Assembly: GCA_024280885.1 (NCBI GenBank)
Contig: JAJRPF010000042.1
Span: 1 to 64,000 of the forward strand
Direction of reading: 5' to 3'
DNA length: 64,000 nucleotides
DNA from: Planctomycetota bacterium
GTDB taxonomy: Bacteria; Planctomycetota; JAJSAM01; JAJVHW01
Made by a program: the position numbers and the translations under genes. How positions within the stretch are numbered: the stretch's first letter is position 1; every line of letters starts with the position of its first letter. The notes below the pieces were generated by a model, which saw only the letters and a list, made by a program, of their open reading frames with translations, made no database searches and had not been told where the DNA came from. Below are positions 33,036-40,801 of the stretch, piece by piece.

Positions 33036-33542
33036 CTACTCCGACGGGTTGGTAGCGCGCCTCTGCTCGATGAGCCAGGGTTCGAGCCGCTCGCGATGGG
33101 CCTCGTAGTGGATCCACGTGTTGTCCTCGATGATCTGCAGCGGCGTGAACTCGCCTGGCATCGGAGGGAAACGGCGGTGATCGCGGAGGTCGTCGTCGTT
33201 CAACGTGGCGAGAGCCGCCAGCAGGAGGATGCGCGTGGTGGCGCTCTCTCGGCGCACATCGTCGAGCGAACGCTCCCGACTCTCAAGCAGGATCGCGGCA
33301 TTGCGCTCCTTGGCCCCGAGCAGCCAGAGTTCGGAGCCTCCGAATTCGCGAGAGCGGATCAACTCGATCGTCTCGCGTTCGAACCACGTGAGATGGGCGT
33401 TGATGTCCTTGATCGTCCATCCCGCTGCGTTGGTCGGTCGCGAGACGATCTCGGTGCTGAGCCCCGCGATCCGCGCGTCCCACGCACTCCATTCCTGGCG
33501 TACGAGATCCAGCAGTTCGGCGGAGTGTTCATTTCCGGCCAT
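33036..33542 (-). CDS. ClbS/DfsB- or DinB-like four-helix protein
   Basis: 168 residues. The AAGWTIKDINAHLTWFERETIELIR segment (about 40-64) is typical of the ClbS/DfsB branch of the DinB-like superfamily, which includes a colibactin self-resistance protein. A later IHYEAHRERLEPWL supplies the third histidine region of the putative metal site (H50, H149 and H153 by rough count). Family members have varied roles, from thiol transfer to resistance. The substrate is unknown. It converges on the sigma-like gene and diverges from the PQQ-propeller gene. Confidence 0.75.
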   Translation of the reverse strand: MAGNEHSAELLDLVRQEWSAWDARIAGLSTEIVSRPTNAAGWTIKDINAHLTWFERETIELIRSREFGGSELWLLGAKERNAAILLESRERSLDDVRRESATTRILLLAALATLNDDDLRDHRRFPPMPGEFTPLQIIEDNTWIHYEAHRERLEPWLIEQRRATNPSE

Positions 33543-33577
33543 ACCCAGCTCCTCCCGTTACCGGTAGGGTAGCGGTC

Positions 33578-34927
33578 ATGAGAATGGACTTCGCGTTTGG
33601 AGCCGTCGCACTCGCGGCGGCCATCGTCTCGGTGGCCTGCCCGGTCCAGCCGGCAACAGCACAAGATGTGGGCGGGGACACGAGCGCGCAGGGGCGCTCG
33701 GAGACGGACGCGCTCGTCGAGCGGCTCGCGTCTCCGACGGCGGCCGTGCGGCAAGCTGCGGAGGATGGACTCGTCGCTCTCGGCGAGAAGGCGCGCCCGC
33801 GTGTCGAGGCACTGCTCAAGTCGACGGATGCGGAGGTCCGCAGCCGGGCCCGTTCCGTGCTGCGACGCCTTGACGACGCTGCGCGCAGCGCCACACGAGC
33901 CTCGTTGACATGGGCGGGCCTACGCGGCAATCCGTCGCGCAGCGGGATCGCCGGAGGCGAAATCCCGGCCACTCTGCCGGAAGCAGCCTGGCGCGTGCGC
34001 GTCCAAGGCATCAAGCTCCTCCAGGGCTCCGTGGTCCCAGGCGAGGACACTGTGATGTGCCTGTCGCGCGACGGTGTCATTCGTTGCTATGCAGCGAAGG
34101 ATGGCGCGCGCCGCTGGCTCACGAACGTCGAGAGCGAGATCACGGCGTCGGCGGTGCTCGCAGGCGGGCGTCTGGTAGTTCCCACGACGTCCGGCCTCGT
34201 CGCGCTCGACGAGAAGACGGGACGCAGGGTCTGGCACATGCCAGCGGACTACGGTTGCTACGCCGCACCGGCCGTGGATGGCGGTCGCGTGTACGCCGCG
34301 CTGAAGAACCTGGGCGTCCGGGCCTTCGACCTGATCTCCGGCGAGCAGGTCTTCCACGCACCGATGACGCCGAGCGGCGCGCTGCTGATCGATGGCTCGC
34401 TGATCGTCGCCGGGACCGAAGACGGCATGCTCGTGCGCCTCGATCCGCGGACGGGCAAACGCATCTGGAAGGTCGACCTCGGCAGTGCGCCGAATATGGG
34501 GCCGACGCTCGCGGGGCCAGGGATGATCGCGGTGCTCGCGCGCGACCGCTATCTGCGCGTGATCGGCGCCGAGCGCGGCAAGACACTCTGGGAGCGACGC
34601 TTGCCGCGCGCCAGCAAGTCGGAGTCGCTCGTCTCCGCCGCGGGACGCCTCTTCCTCACGGACGACGGCGGTTCATTGCGCTCATTCGAGGCCGGCACCG
34701 GCCGCCCGATCTGGAATCGCAACGAGGGCATGATCGAGATGGGCGGACCGTGCGCAACCGCCGAATACGTGATGTGGGGCACGCGCGGCCGACTCGTCTG
34801 CCGCAGCACGAGTTCGGGCGTTCTCCAGTGGCGGCTCGACCTCGATGCAGTCGACGACGCGGTGCCCGTCATCCGCGATGGAACCATCTACTTCCTGACC
34901 GATCTCGAGTTGATCGCGCTGCGCTGA
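33578..34927 (+). CDS. Secreted HEAT plus PQQ-like beta-propeller protein
   Basis: 449 residues. A signal peptide (cleavage near PATAQD) is followed by a short HEAT-like segment (about 45-105) and a seven-bladed PQQ-type propeller (about 110-449). The propeller has repeated 'G.ria.d..tGk..W' strands such as GRLVVPTTSGLVALDEKTGRRVW, GTEDGMLVRLDPRTGKRIW and GTGRPIW. No catalytic dehydrogenase residues are evident, so it is more likely a binding or scaffold propeller (similar to outer-membrane assembly BamB-like proteins). It is transcribed alone, convergent with the PPDK-regulator gene. Confidence 0.78.
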   Translation: MRMDFAFGAVALAAAIVSVACPVQPATAQDVGGDTSAQGRSETDALVERLASPTAAVRQAAEDGLVALGEKARPRVEALLKSTDAEVRSRARSVLRRLDDAARSATRASLTWAGLRGNPSRSGIAGGEIPATLPEAAWRVRVQGIKLLQGSVVPGEDTVMCLSRDGVIRCYAAKDGARRWLTNVESEITASAVLAGGRLVVPTTSGLVALDEKTGRRVWHMPADYGCYAAPAVDGGRVYAALKNLGVRAFDLISGEQVFHAPMTPSGALLIDGSLIVAGTEDGMLVRLDPRTGKRIWKVDLGSAPNMGPTLAGPGMIAVLARDRYLRVIGAERGKTLWERRLPRASKSESLVSAAGRLFLTDDGGSLRSFEAGTGRPIWNRNEGMIEMGGPCATAEYVMWGTRGRLVCRSTSSGVLQWRLDLDAVDDAVPVIRDGTIYFLTDLELIALR

Positions 34928-34987
34928 ATCGCGCACCGGCCCGGCCACTCAAGGCCCGACGACGCCGTGCCGCTACGCCAATCGCCA

Positions 34988-35851
34988 CTACGCCAATCGA
35001 CGTGTGCGGCGCTTCTCGGAGCCCCGCGGGCCGCCGCCGGGGCCCGCGTCCCGGCCGACCGCACTGAGTACCAGATGGGCCGTCTCCTCGATGGCCCGCT
35101 GCGTCACGTCCACGATCTTGATCTTGTTCTTGGTCAGCAGCCGCCGGCACCAGTTGACCTCTTCGCGGACCAGCAGCTCATCGTCGTAGCTCATCTGCGC
35201 GCCCGGCGCGATATACGCCATCCGCGACCGCCGGATCTCTGCCAGCCGGCGCGAGTCGATGGCCAGCCCCACGACCCGGTCCTTCGGTAGCGAGAGCACC
35301 TGCTTCGGGATCTTCTGCCCCTGAACGAGCGGCACGTTGCCAACCCGCCAGCCTTCGAGTGCCAGATAGACGGAGAGCGGGGTCTTGCCCGTCCGCGAGA
35401 GCCCGACCAGGACGAGATCGGCGTGCTTCAAGCCGTCGAGGTGCTTCCCGTCGTCATGCATGACGGCGAATTCGACGGCGTCGATGCGGCGGAAGTACTG
35501 CTCGTCGATGCGGTGCATCAGGCCGGGCACCTCCTTCGGCTTGCTGTGCAGGAAGCCCTCAAGGGAGTCCAGCAACGGGCCGAGGAGATCCAGCGTCTCG
35601 ATGCCAAGGGCCTCCGCTTCGGCCTGCATCATCGCGCGCAGCGGTGCGGCCGCGAACGTGTGAGCGACGAGCGAGTCGGTCTCCGCGGCCTCCTTCAGGA
35701 CGGCGCGCACCTCCGACTTGCGGAGCACGTTCGGATGCCGCCGAACGGTGATCTCCTCGCCGACGAATTGCTTCAAGGCCGCGCGAACCACGCGCGACGC
35801 CGTGTCGCCGGTCGCGTCGGACAGGATGAACACAAATCTCGGCTCGGCCAT
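34988..35851 (-). CDS. Pyruvate,phosphate dikinase/PEP synthase regulatory kinase-phosphorylase
   Basis: 287 residues from ATG 35851. The longer frame to 35941 has no support. This bifunctional DUF299 protein phosphorylates (with ADP) and dephosphorylates (with phosphate) the dikinase at a conserved threonine. The P-loop-like motif is GLSRTGKTPLSVYLA (about 146-160). It also has the N-terminal FVFILSDATGDTA stretch and AIDSRRLAEIRRSRM. The likely target is a PPDK or PEP synthase not seen in this window, so the gluconeogenic switch is an inference. The last ~20 residues are a basic, Gly/Pro-rich tail. Confidence 0.9.
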   Translation of the reverse strand: MAEPRFVFILSDATGDTASRVVRAALKQFVGEEITVRRHPNVLRKSEVRAVLKEAAETDSLVAHTFAAAPLRAMMQAEAEALGIETLDLLGPLLDSLEGFLHSKPKEVPGLMHRIDEQYFRRIDAVEFAVMHDDGKHLDGLKHADLVLVGLSRTGKTPLSVYLALEGWRVGNVPLVQGQKIPKQVLSLPKDRVVGLAIDSRRLAEIRRSRMAYIAPGAQMSYDDELLVREEVNWCRRLLTKNKIKIVDVTQRAIEETAHLVLSAVGRDAGPGGGPRGSEKRRTRRLA

Positions 35852-35971
35852 GGACGCCTCCACTCCTGGCAGCCCCGTACCGTCCGGGCCGCGTCTCGCA
35901 CATGATAGGTCTTCGACGCAACGGACCGGCAGAGCGCTCAAGACCGTGGCGCCGCCAGACTCGTCAAGCGC

Positions 35972-36430
35972 CTACGGCGGCAGTTGATCGATCACCGAGA
36001 GATAGATCTCGAGCGTCGCGTCGCGCCCCTCATCGTCGGGCTCCGCCACGGTCGCACCCTGCGGGTCGTAGACACGCCAGCCGGTCTCACGGATCACCGC
36101 GCCAACGACTCTGAAAAGGCGCTCGAAGACCGACTCCGCCTCGTCTCCACCACGGGCGTAGTCCACGCGGCACACGACGAAGCGGGCGTCGATCTCGAAT
36201 TGCAGGCCACCGCCGGTCAGTACGATCCGGCCGACGGACGCAGCGTCGTCCTCGATCAGCGCGGGATCGGCTCCCACAGCCTCGGCTGCCAGGGCGCGGC
36301 GGCGCGCGGTACTCGTGGCCGACGGATCGACGAACACGTGACCGCCACTCAGGCGGACCTCCAGCACCTCGCCGGCCTCCTCGACGGAAGCACCGGGTGG
36401 GACTGGCAGCAGCAGCAGTTCGTAGCTCAC
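35972..36430 (-). CDS. Hypothetical protein (152 aa)
   Basis: 152 residues. No named family recognised. It is mixed alpha/beta with acidic stretches, and has a clear start at MSYELLLLPVPPGASVEEAGEVL. Central GGGLQFEIDARFVVCRVDYARGGDE and C-terminal YDPQGATVAEP segments look like a compact cytosolic fold. No signal peptide or helix. It lies between the HlyD-type adaptor gene and the PPDK regulator on the same strand, so it may be part of either transcription unit. Confidence 0.6.
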   Translation of the reverse strand: MSYELLLLPVPPGASVEEAGEVLEVRLSGGHVFVDPSATSTARRRALAAEAVGADPALIEDDAASVGRIVLTGGGLQFEIDARFVVCRVDYARGGDEAESVFERLFRVVGAVIRETGWRVYDPQGATVAEPDDEGRDATLEIYLSVIDQLPP

Positions 36431-36535
36431 GCGAAGAGGTGGGTGATAGCTGCCCCGCGCGGCCGGAGCCAGTGCAATCGTGCCCGGACCGTGTGCGTCC
36501 CGCCCACCGGTCCCGAGCCGATCCCTCGGCGCGCG

Positions 36536-37498
36536 CTACTCGCCCGGGACGACGACGAACTCTCCGACGTTGACGCCATACAGGACGACATACTCACCGC
36601 CCACCTCGCCGTCGATCTTGAGCGTGCGGTCGAGCAACTCATCGCCGTCCGCCACGCGGACGAACGGAATGTCGCCGCGCCACTCCACTGCGCCCTTCGG
36701 CACGAGGGCCGCCGTCTGCACCGACGTCGCAATGCTGACGATGCCGACGAGGTCCTTCTCGACGCCTTCGTGGGCATCGAGGCCGAGGATCACGCTGACG
36801 TGTCCAGAGAGCGCCTCGACGCGGCCTTCGGTCGTCTCGCCGAGGCTGTTGACCGTCCCGACCACCGTGCCGATGCCAGCCTCCAGCTCGATCTTGAGCT
36901 TCGTGCCGAGCGCCGCGGACGATTGCAGCACGCTCTCGGGCAGCATGACGACGAAGCTCCAACTCGAGCGATCCGCGAGCACCATCAGCGGGATGCCGAC
37001 GTCGATCGGAGTCGCTCCGACGTCGGTGTGGATCTCGAGCACCTGCGCGTCCATGGGCGCGCGCAACTCGACGAAGTTCAGGTAGCTCTCGAAGCGCGCC
37101 ACCTTGCCCGATTCGCCCGCCTCCTTCGCCTGTGCGATCGCCTTGTCCACCTGTTCCCGCGAGAGTGTGAGCAGGAGCTCGCCCTTGTCCACGAACTCGC
37201 CGTGCTCCTTGTGGATCTTGACGACCGGAACGCGCATCCCCTTCGGGGCGCGGATCTCCACGGTGCCCTCGCCGCGCACGCGGCCCTTGAATTTCTCGTA
37301 CACCTTCACTTCGTGGGCCGCGACCTCGTGGAAGTGATGCGCAGCCGGCGGCTCGATGGTAGGCGCGACGGCAACCTCGTCGGCGGTCTCGAACTCGTCG
37401 ACTTCCTGCCCCGCCATCCGCCACGCACTGAACGCGAGCATGCCCACACCGCCGATCGCGAGCACGAGGGGCCAAAGGCGCACTATTCGTCGGTTCAT
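36536..37498 (-). CDS. HlyD/RND-type periplasmic adaptor protein
   Basis: 320 residues from ATG 37498. An N-terminal membrane anchor (about 7-25) is followed by a lipoyl/barrel-sandwich domain (VPVVKIHKEHGEFVDKGELLLTLSREQVD) and the returning half ELRAPMDAQVLEIHTDVGATPIDVG. Beta-barrel and C-terminal segments follow. The intervening helical hairpin is short (about 30 residues). No cognate transporter or outer-membrane factor is in this window. It overlaps the upstream M55 peptidase by 4 nt (ATGA), so the two are co-translated. Confidence 0.8.
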   Translation of the reverse strand: MNRRIVRLWPLVLAIGGVGMLAFSAWRMAGQEVDEFETADEVAVAPTIEPPAAHHFHEVAAHEVKVYEKFKGRVRGEGTVEIRAPKGMRVPVVKIHKEHGEFVDKGELLLTLSREQVDKAIAQAKEAGESGKVARFESYLNFVELRAPMDAQVLEIHTDVGATPIDVGIPLMVLADRSSWSFVVMLPESVLQSSAALGTKLKIELEAGIGTVVGTVNSLGETTEGRVEALSGHVSVILGLDAHEGVEKDLVGIVSIATSVQTAALVPKGAVEWRGDIPFVRVADGDELLDRTLKIDGEVGGEYVVLYGVNVGEFVVVPGE

Positions 37499-38382
37499 CG
37501 TAGCCACTCCGGTTGCTCTCCTGCGGTCCACTCGATGAGGGCCCACGCCTCGCGGGCGGCCTCAAGGAACGTCGGGCGCTGAAACGCGACCTGTGCGCGC
37601 CCCACACGCTCGACACCGGGCCGCTTCAGCGCTCGATCGGCCATCTCGCTCCGGTGGAAGGACACTGCCATGTCGATGGGCCCTTCGATGCGGAGCGGTT
37701 TGCGGTCCGCGGTCTCGTCAAGGGCGGTCAGAACCCCGAGCCGGATGGCCTCGGATGTTTCACGCGGCGGCAGGCAGACCGCGGATTTCGCGCCGACCGC
37801 GCGCTTCACGGCAACAGTAACGAGATCGTCGCCGAGAAACGTGCGGGCCTCGGCGCACGCGGCGACGTCGCCACTCATGAAGATGGCGGGAATGCCGAGG
37901 TCGCCCGCGATCGCAGCGTTGAGCCCGACCTCACCGAACGCGCGACCGTTGACGCTCACCTCCGCGACGATGGACCCAACCCATGTATGCGGCAGGATGG
38001 CGTTCTGCGTGCCCGCCATGGCGTGATGGCCGACGAACATCAGGACGTCGAAGCCGGCGCCGTCGTCGCCTTGGCGGCCGTCATCGCCCCGGCCGTCATC
38101 AAGCGTCTCGACCTGGCAAAGCGTGCGACTACTCGCGGGCCCTGCGACCAGATCGGCGCCGGTCGGGAGACGCTCGAGGAGCACGTTCCGCATCGTGCCG
38201 TGCCCATCGCAGATCCGCACCTGCGTGACACCCTCGAACGAGAGCGCTGCCTGCGCCGCCGCGACGACATCGCCGGTCATCAACTCGCGCCCGCGGTTGT
38301 AGTCGTAGCCGCCTGGGCTGAGCTGATCACCGTGCACGATGCCGGTGCAGCCCTCCATGTCGGCACTGATGAATACGCGCAC
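37495..38382 (-). CDS. M55-family D-aminopeptidase (DppA-like)
   Basis: 295 residues. DppA-type metalloenzymes release N-terminal D-amino acids with a di-zinc site. The N-terminal motif FISADMEGCTGI (4-15, D8/E10) and the central VGHHAMAGT and DGHGT motifs match the family. A low-complexity Asp/Gly insert (about 95-110, GRGDDGRQGDDGAG) interrupts the domain just before VLMFVGHHA. Overlap with the HlyD-type gene suggests a role at the cell envelope, perhaps in D-peptide turnover, but no peptidoglycan-recycling partner is nearby. Confidence 0.88.
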   Translation of the reverse strand: MRVFISADMEGCTGIVHGDQLSPGGYDYNRGRELMTGDVVAAAQAALSFEGVTQVRICDGHGTMRNVLLERLPTGADLVAGPASSRTLCQVETLDDGRGDDGRQGDDGAGFDVLMFVGHHAMAGTQNAILPHTWVGSIVAEVSVNGRAFGEVGLNAAIAGDLGIPAIFMSGDVAACAEARTFLGDDLVTVAVKRAVGAKSAVCLPPRETSEAIRLGVLTALDETADRKPLRIEGPIDMAVSFHRSEMADRALKRPGVERVGRAQVAFQRPTFLEAAREAWALIEWTAGEQPEWLR

Positions 38383-38468
38383 TCGAACCTCCGCCTACGG
38401 CCTGATGGGCGGAACGTGCCCGATCAGCGTTCCATCATAGGGAGAACTGCGGATCCGGGAACTGCGGG

Positions 38469-40232
38469 TCAGGGCTGCAACGTCCGCAGGAGAGAGAATC
38501 GCTCGACGGTGGGACCGCTCGGTCCGGCGGCCCCGAGGTAGAGCGAACTGCCGATGATCAGGCTCGTCGGGCGGTTGCGGCCCCCGCCGGAGAGTGCCAC
38601 ATGCGAGCCCGGCACGAGGACACCGTCGGCGTCAAAGAGCGCGCGGTAGATCACGCCCGCGCCGCTGACATCGCTCGGCACGACGTAGTGCACGATCGTC
38701 ACACCGGAACTCACGTCGAAGGACACTGCCGTCGACATGGTCTCGGTGATGGCCGCGTCGGCGATCGGCTTCTCATCCGGAGTGAGAGGCTGCCAGAGTT
38801 TGCTGTAACGCTGGCGGTGCAAGTCGCTCGGCAGCGTGGGGTCGGTCGTGTCGGGAGCCCAGAACTCGAAGAAGTTGCCGGTGCCAGCCGAGTTGCTGGG
38901 GTGCCAGACTGCGGCCGCGCCGTTGGCGTGCGCGTACTGTCCGCCCCCGATCTCGAGCGCTCCGACGGTGGAGAAATCGGACTCGTACACGCGAACGAGG
39001 TGGCGCACAGGAGGCTGGAAGATCCCGAACGAGATCCGCGTGCCATCCGAAGCGAGGAACGGGTCCCGGATCGGCGTCGCGGATCCGACGACGACCTGGG
39101 CGAAGTTCGTCCGCAGCAGGTCGCGTCCGAAGCGAACGAGACCGGCATCTGCACCACTCGCCGTCCACCAGGCGACGACGTAGCCGTTCGCGGCGAAGAG
39201 CATTCGATGCCCGCCGACGACCTCGCCGGGCTGCATGTCGATGGGGCCGACGACCGGCCGCGGCACCGGCGTCCCGGGCAAGGAGAAGAGGTCGCGATCA
39301 TAGAGGCGGACGGCGATCTCGGGCGTTCCCGAGCCGTTGTAGAGGGCGCTCGCCAGAACCAGCGAGCCGTCGTACGCGAGGCCCGGCGCGCCGGTACCGA
39401 AGTCCAGCGTGATGGAGCGGTCGATCTGACGCACGCTGAGTGGGATACCCGGCGCGTTTGCCAATCGGAGCACGGCGAGCCCGCCGACGGAGCGGATCGG
39501 ACGAATCTTCACGGTGACGGCGTACTCGCCCACGCTGCCGTCGTCGCGGTAGCCAAATTCGAAGGTGTGGATGCCATCGAAACCGGCGACGAAGGAACCG
39601 GCGACGCCACCCTTCTTCTTTTGCTTGTTGAAGATGGCCGGCACGGGCTTCAGCGTGCTGACGGGCGTGATCCACGCAGAGACGTCCGGGAGATCGCCGC
39701 TGATACGCTTGAACTTCGCCTTGACACGGTCGCGGACCTGCAGGCCGAACTCGATGCGCGCCCCCGCCGTATCGAACACCTTCTTGATCTTCGTCTGGCG
39801 GATCACCTTCAGTCTGCCGCTCGCGCGGAGTTCCACGAGATTCGGCAGGCGATCACTGTTCGTCTCGATGACAAGTTGGTACTCGCCGGAGGTCGGCGCA
39901 ATGAAGCCGCGCAACGTGAGGGAGCTGTTGTTAGCCCGGAGGCGCTGACTGAAGAAGCGACTCGTGTCGGGGATGAGGTTGCCAGCGGGATCGTAGAGGT
40001 CGCTGCGCAGGAAGCTGAGTGGGACGTTCGAGCCCTTCAGCGCGACGTGCAGCCTTGGCTCGGCACCGGCGGGGAGCGGAATCGTGAGACGGATCACTTC
40101 GCCGGTCGGCACCGTGCCAGTGAGCTTCGCACCGTCACCGAGGAAGGCGACGCTCTCGGCACGCGCCGCTGTCGCCGCGCCCAGCGTGAGCGCGACGCCC
40201 AACGCAAGGGCGGCCAGGGTCTTGATGTGCAT
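38469..40232 (-). CDS. Large secreted protein, PPC-like N-terminus, function unknown
   Basis: 587 residues from ATG 40232, which has GAGGA about 9 nt upstream. The longer frame to 40406 is not supported. A Sec signal peptide (cleavage near ARAES) precedes a beta-rich N-terminal half resembling pre-peptidase C-terminal (PPC) domains (LTIPLPAGAEPRLHVAL, FIAPTSGEYQLVIETN). The second half (about 250-587) is rich in 'DGslvla......e..vrlydrd' type strands, suggesting a propeller. No catalytic motif is seen. It is likely an exported or surface protein. Confidence 0.7.
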   Translation of the reverse strand: MHIKTLAALALGVALTLGAATAARAESVAFLGDGAKLTGTVPTGEVIRLTIPLPAGAEPRLHVALKGSNVPLSFLRSDLYDPAGNLIPDTSRFFSQRLRANNSSLTLRGFIAPTSGEYQLVIETNSDRLPNLVELRASGRLKVIRQTKIKKVFDTAGARIEFGLQVRDRVKAKFKRISGDLPDVSAWITPVSTLKPVPAIFNKQKKKGGVAGSFVAGFDGIHTFEFGYRDDGSVGEYAVTVKIRPIRSVGGLAVLRLANAPGIPLSVRQIDRSITLDFGTGAPGLAYDGSLVLASALYNGSGTPEIAVRLYDRDLFSLPGTPVPRPVVGPIDMQPGEVVGGHRMLFAANGYVVAWWTASGADAGLVRFGRDLLRTNFAQVVVGSATPIRDPFLASDGTRISFGIFQPPVRHLVRVYESDFSTVGALEIGGGQYAHANGAAAVWHPSNSAGTGNFFEFWAPDTTDPTLPSDLHRQRYSKLWQPLTPDEKPIADAAITETMSTAVSFDVSSGVTIVHYVVPSDVSGAGVIYRALFDADGVLVPGSHVALSGGGRNRPTSLIIGSSLYLGAAGPSGPTVERFSLLRTLQP

Positions 40233-40460
40233 CGTGGTCCTCAATTCCAGCTTGTGTCTCTTCGGTCGAATCGTCTGCGCATCACGGGCGCTCGATTCTA
40301 GACGCTCTCGCGCAACCGCGGCGCCCGAACCCCGAGGATCGACGTCCCTGGGGCCAGTCACTCCAGAATTCGTCTTCGCAGAAATCGGCCTCGCCAGAAC
40401 ACGCAATCCAATGGGAAGCCTCCCCGAGAGGATGCGTCCTACGTTACGAGCGCGCCCGGC

Positions 40461-40709
40461 CTACATTCCGGCGCGATCAGCAATCTCGCGCAGCTCGTCC
40501 GACGACTCGACCTCGGCGAGCCGCTTTCCGCGGCGCTTCAGCTCCTCGTCGAAACGAACCGCCCGCTCCTGCATCTCGCCGTGCGTGTCTTGGCTACCAC
40601 CGACGAGCAGGAAGTCTCGTCCCCGCGTGACGCGTCGATGTCCCTCCTCGGCGTCGAATCCGACGCCGAGCAGGAGAGACGACCGGCGAGAGCGCTGAGG
40701 GCGGGACAT
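40461..40709 (-). CDS. Small basic/acidic protein (82 aa)
   Basis: 82 residues from ATG 40709, preceded in frame by a GTG at 40712. It is rich in Arg and Glu, with a SRPQRSRRSSLLLGVGFD start and a helical C-terminal half (RAVRFDEELKRRGKRLAEVESSDELREIA). I do not recognise a family, but the composition is balanced and unlike the shadow frames around it. It lies downstream of the CRTAC1-family lipoprotein gene on the same strand. The real status is uncertain because it is short. Confidence 0.5.
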   Translation of the reverse strand: MSRPQRSRRSSLLLGVGFDAEEGHRRVTRGRDFLLVGGSQDTHGEMQERAVRFDEELKRRGKRLAEVESSDELREIADRAGM

Positions 40710-40801
40710 CACCAGAGTCTACCCCGTCTGCCGCGACTCGGCGTGGATGTCGGGGTGGAAGTCCGCGTAGCAGTCGGATCGGGGGCGCGCGCGACCGCGG
40801 C

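Noticed and set aside
36427-36777. Minus-strand open frame of 116 codons overlapping the HlyD-type adaptor gene
   Set aside because: Ser/Arg-rich shadow of the adaptor's own reading frame.
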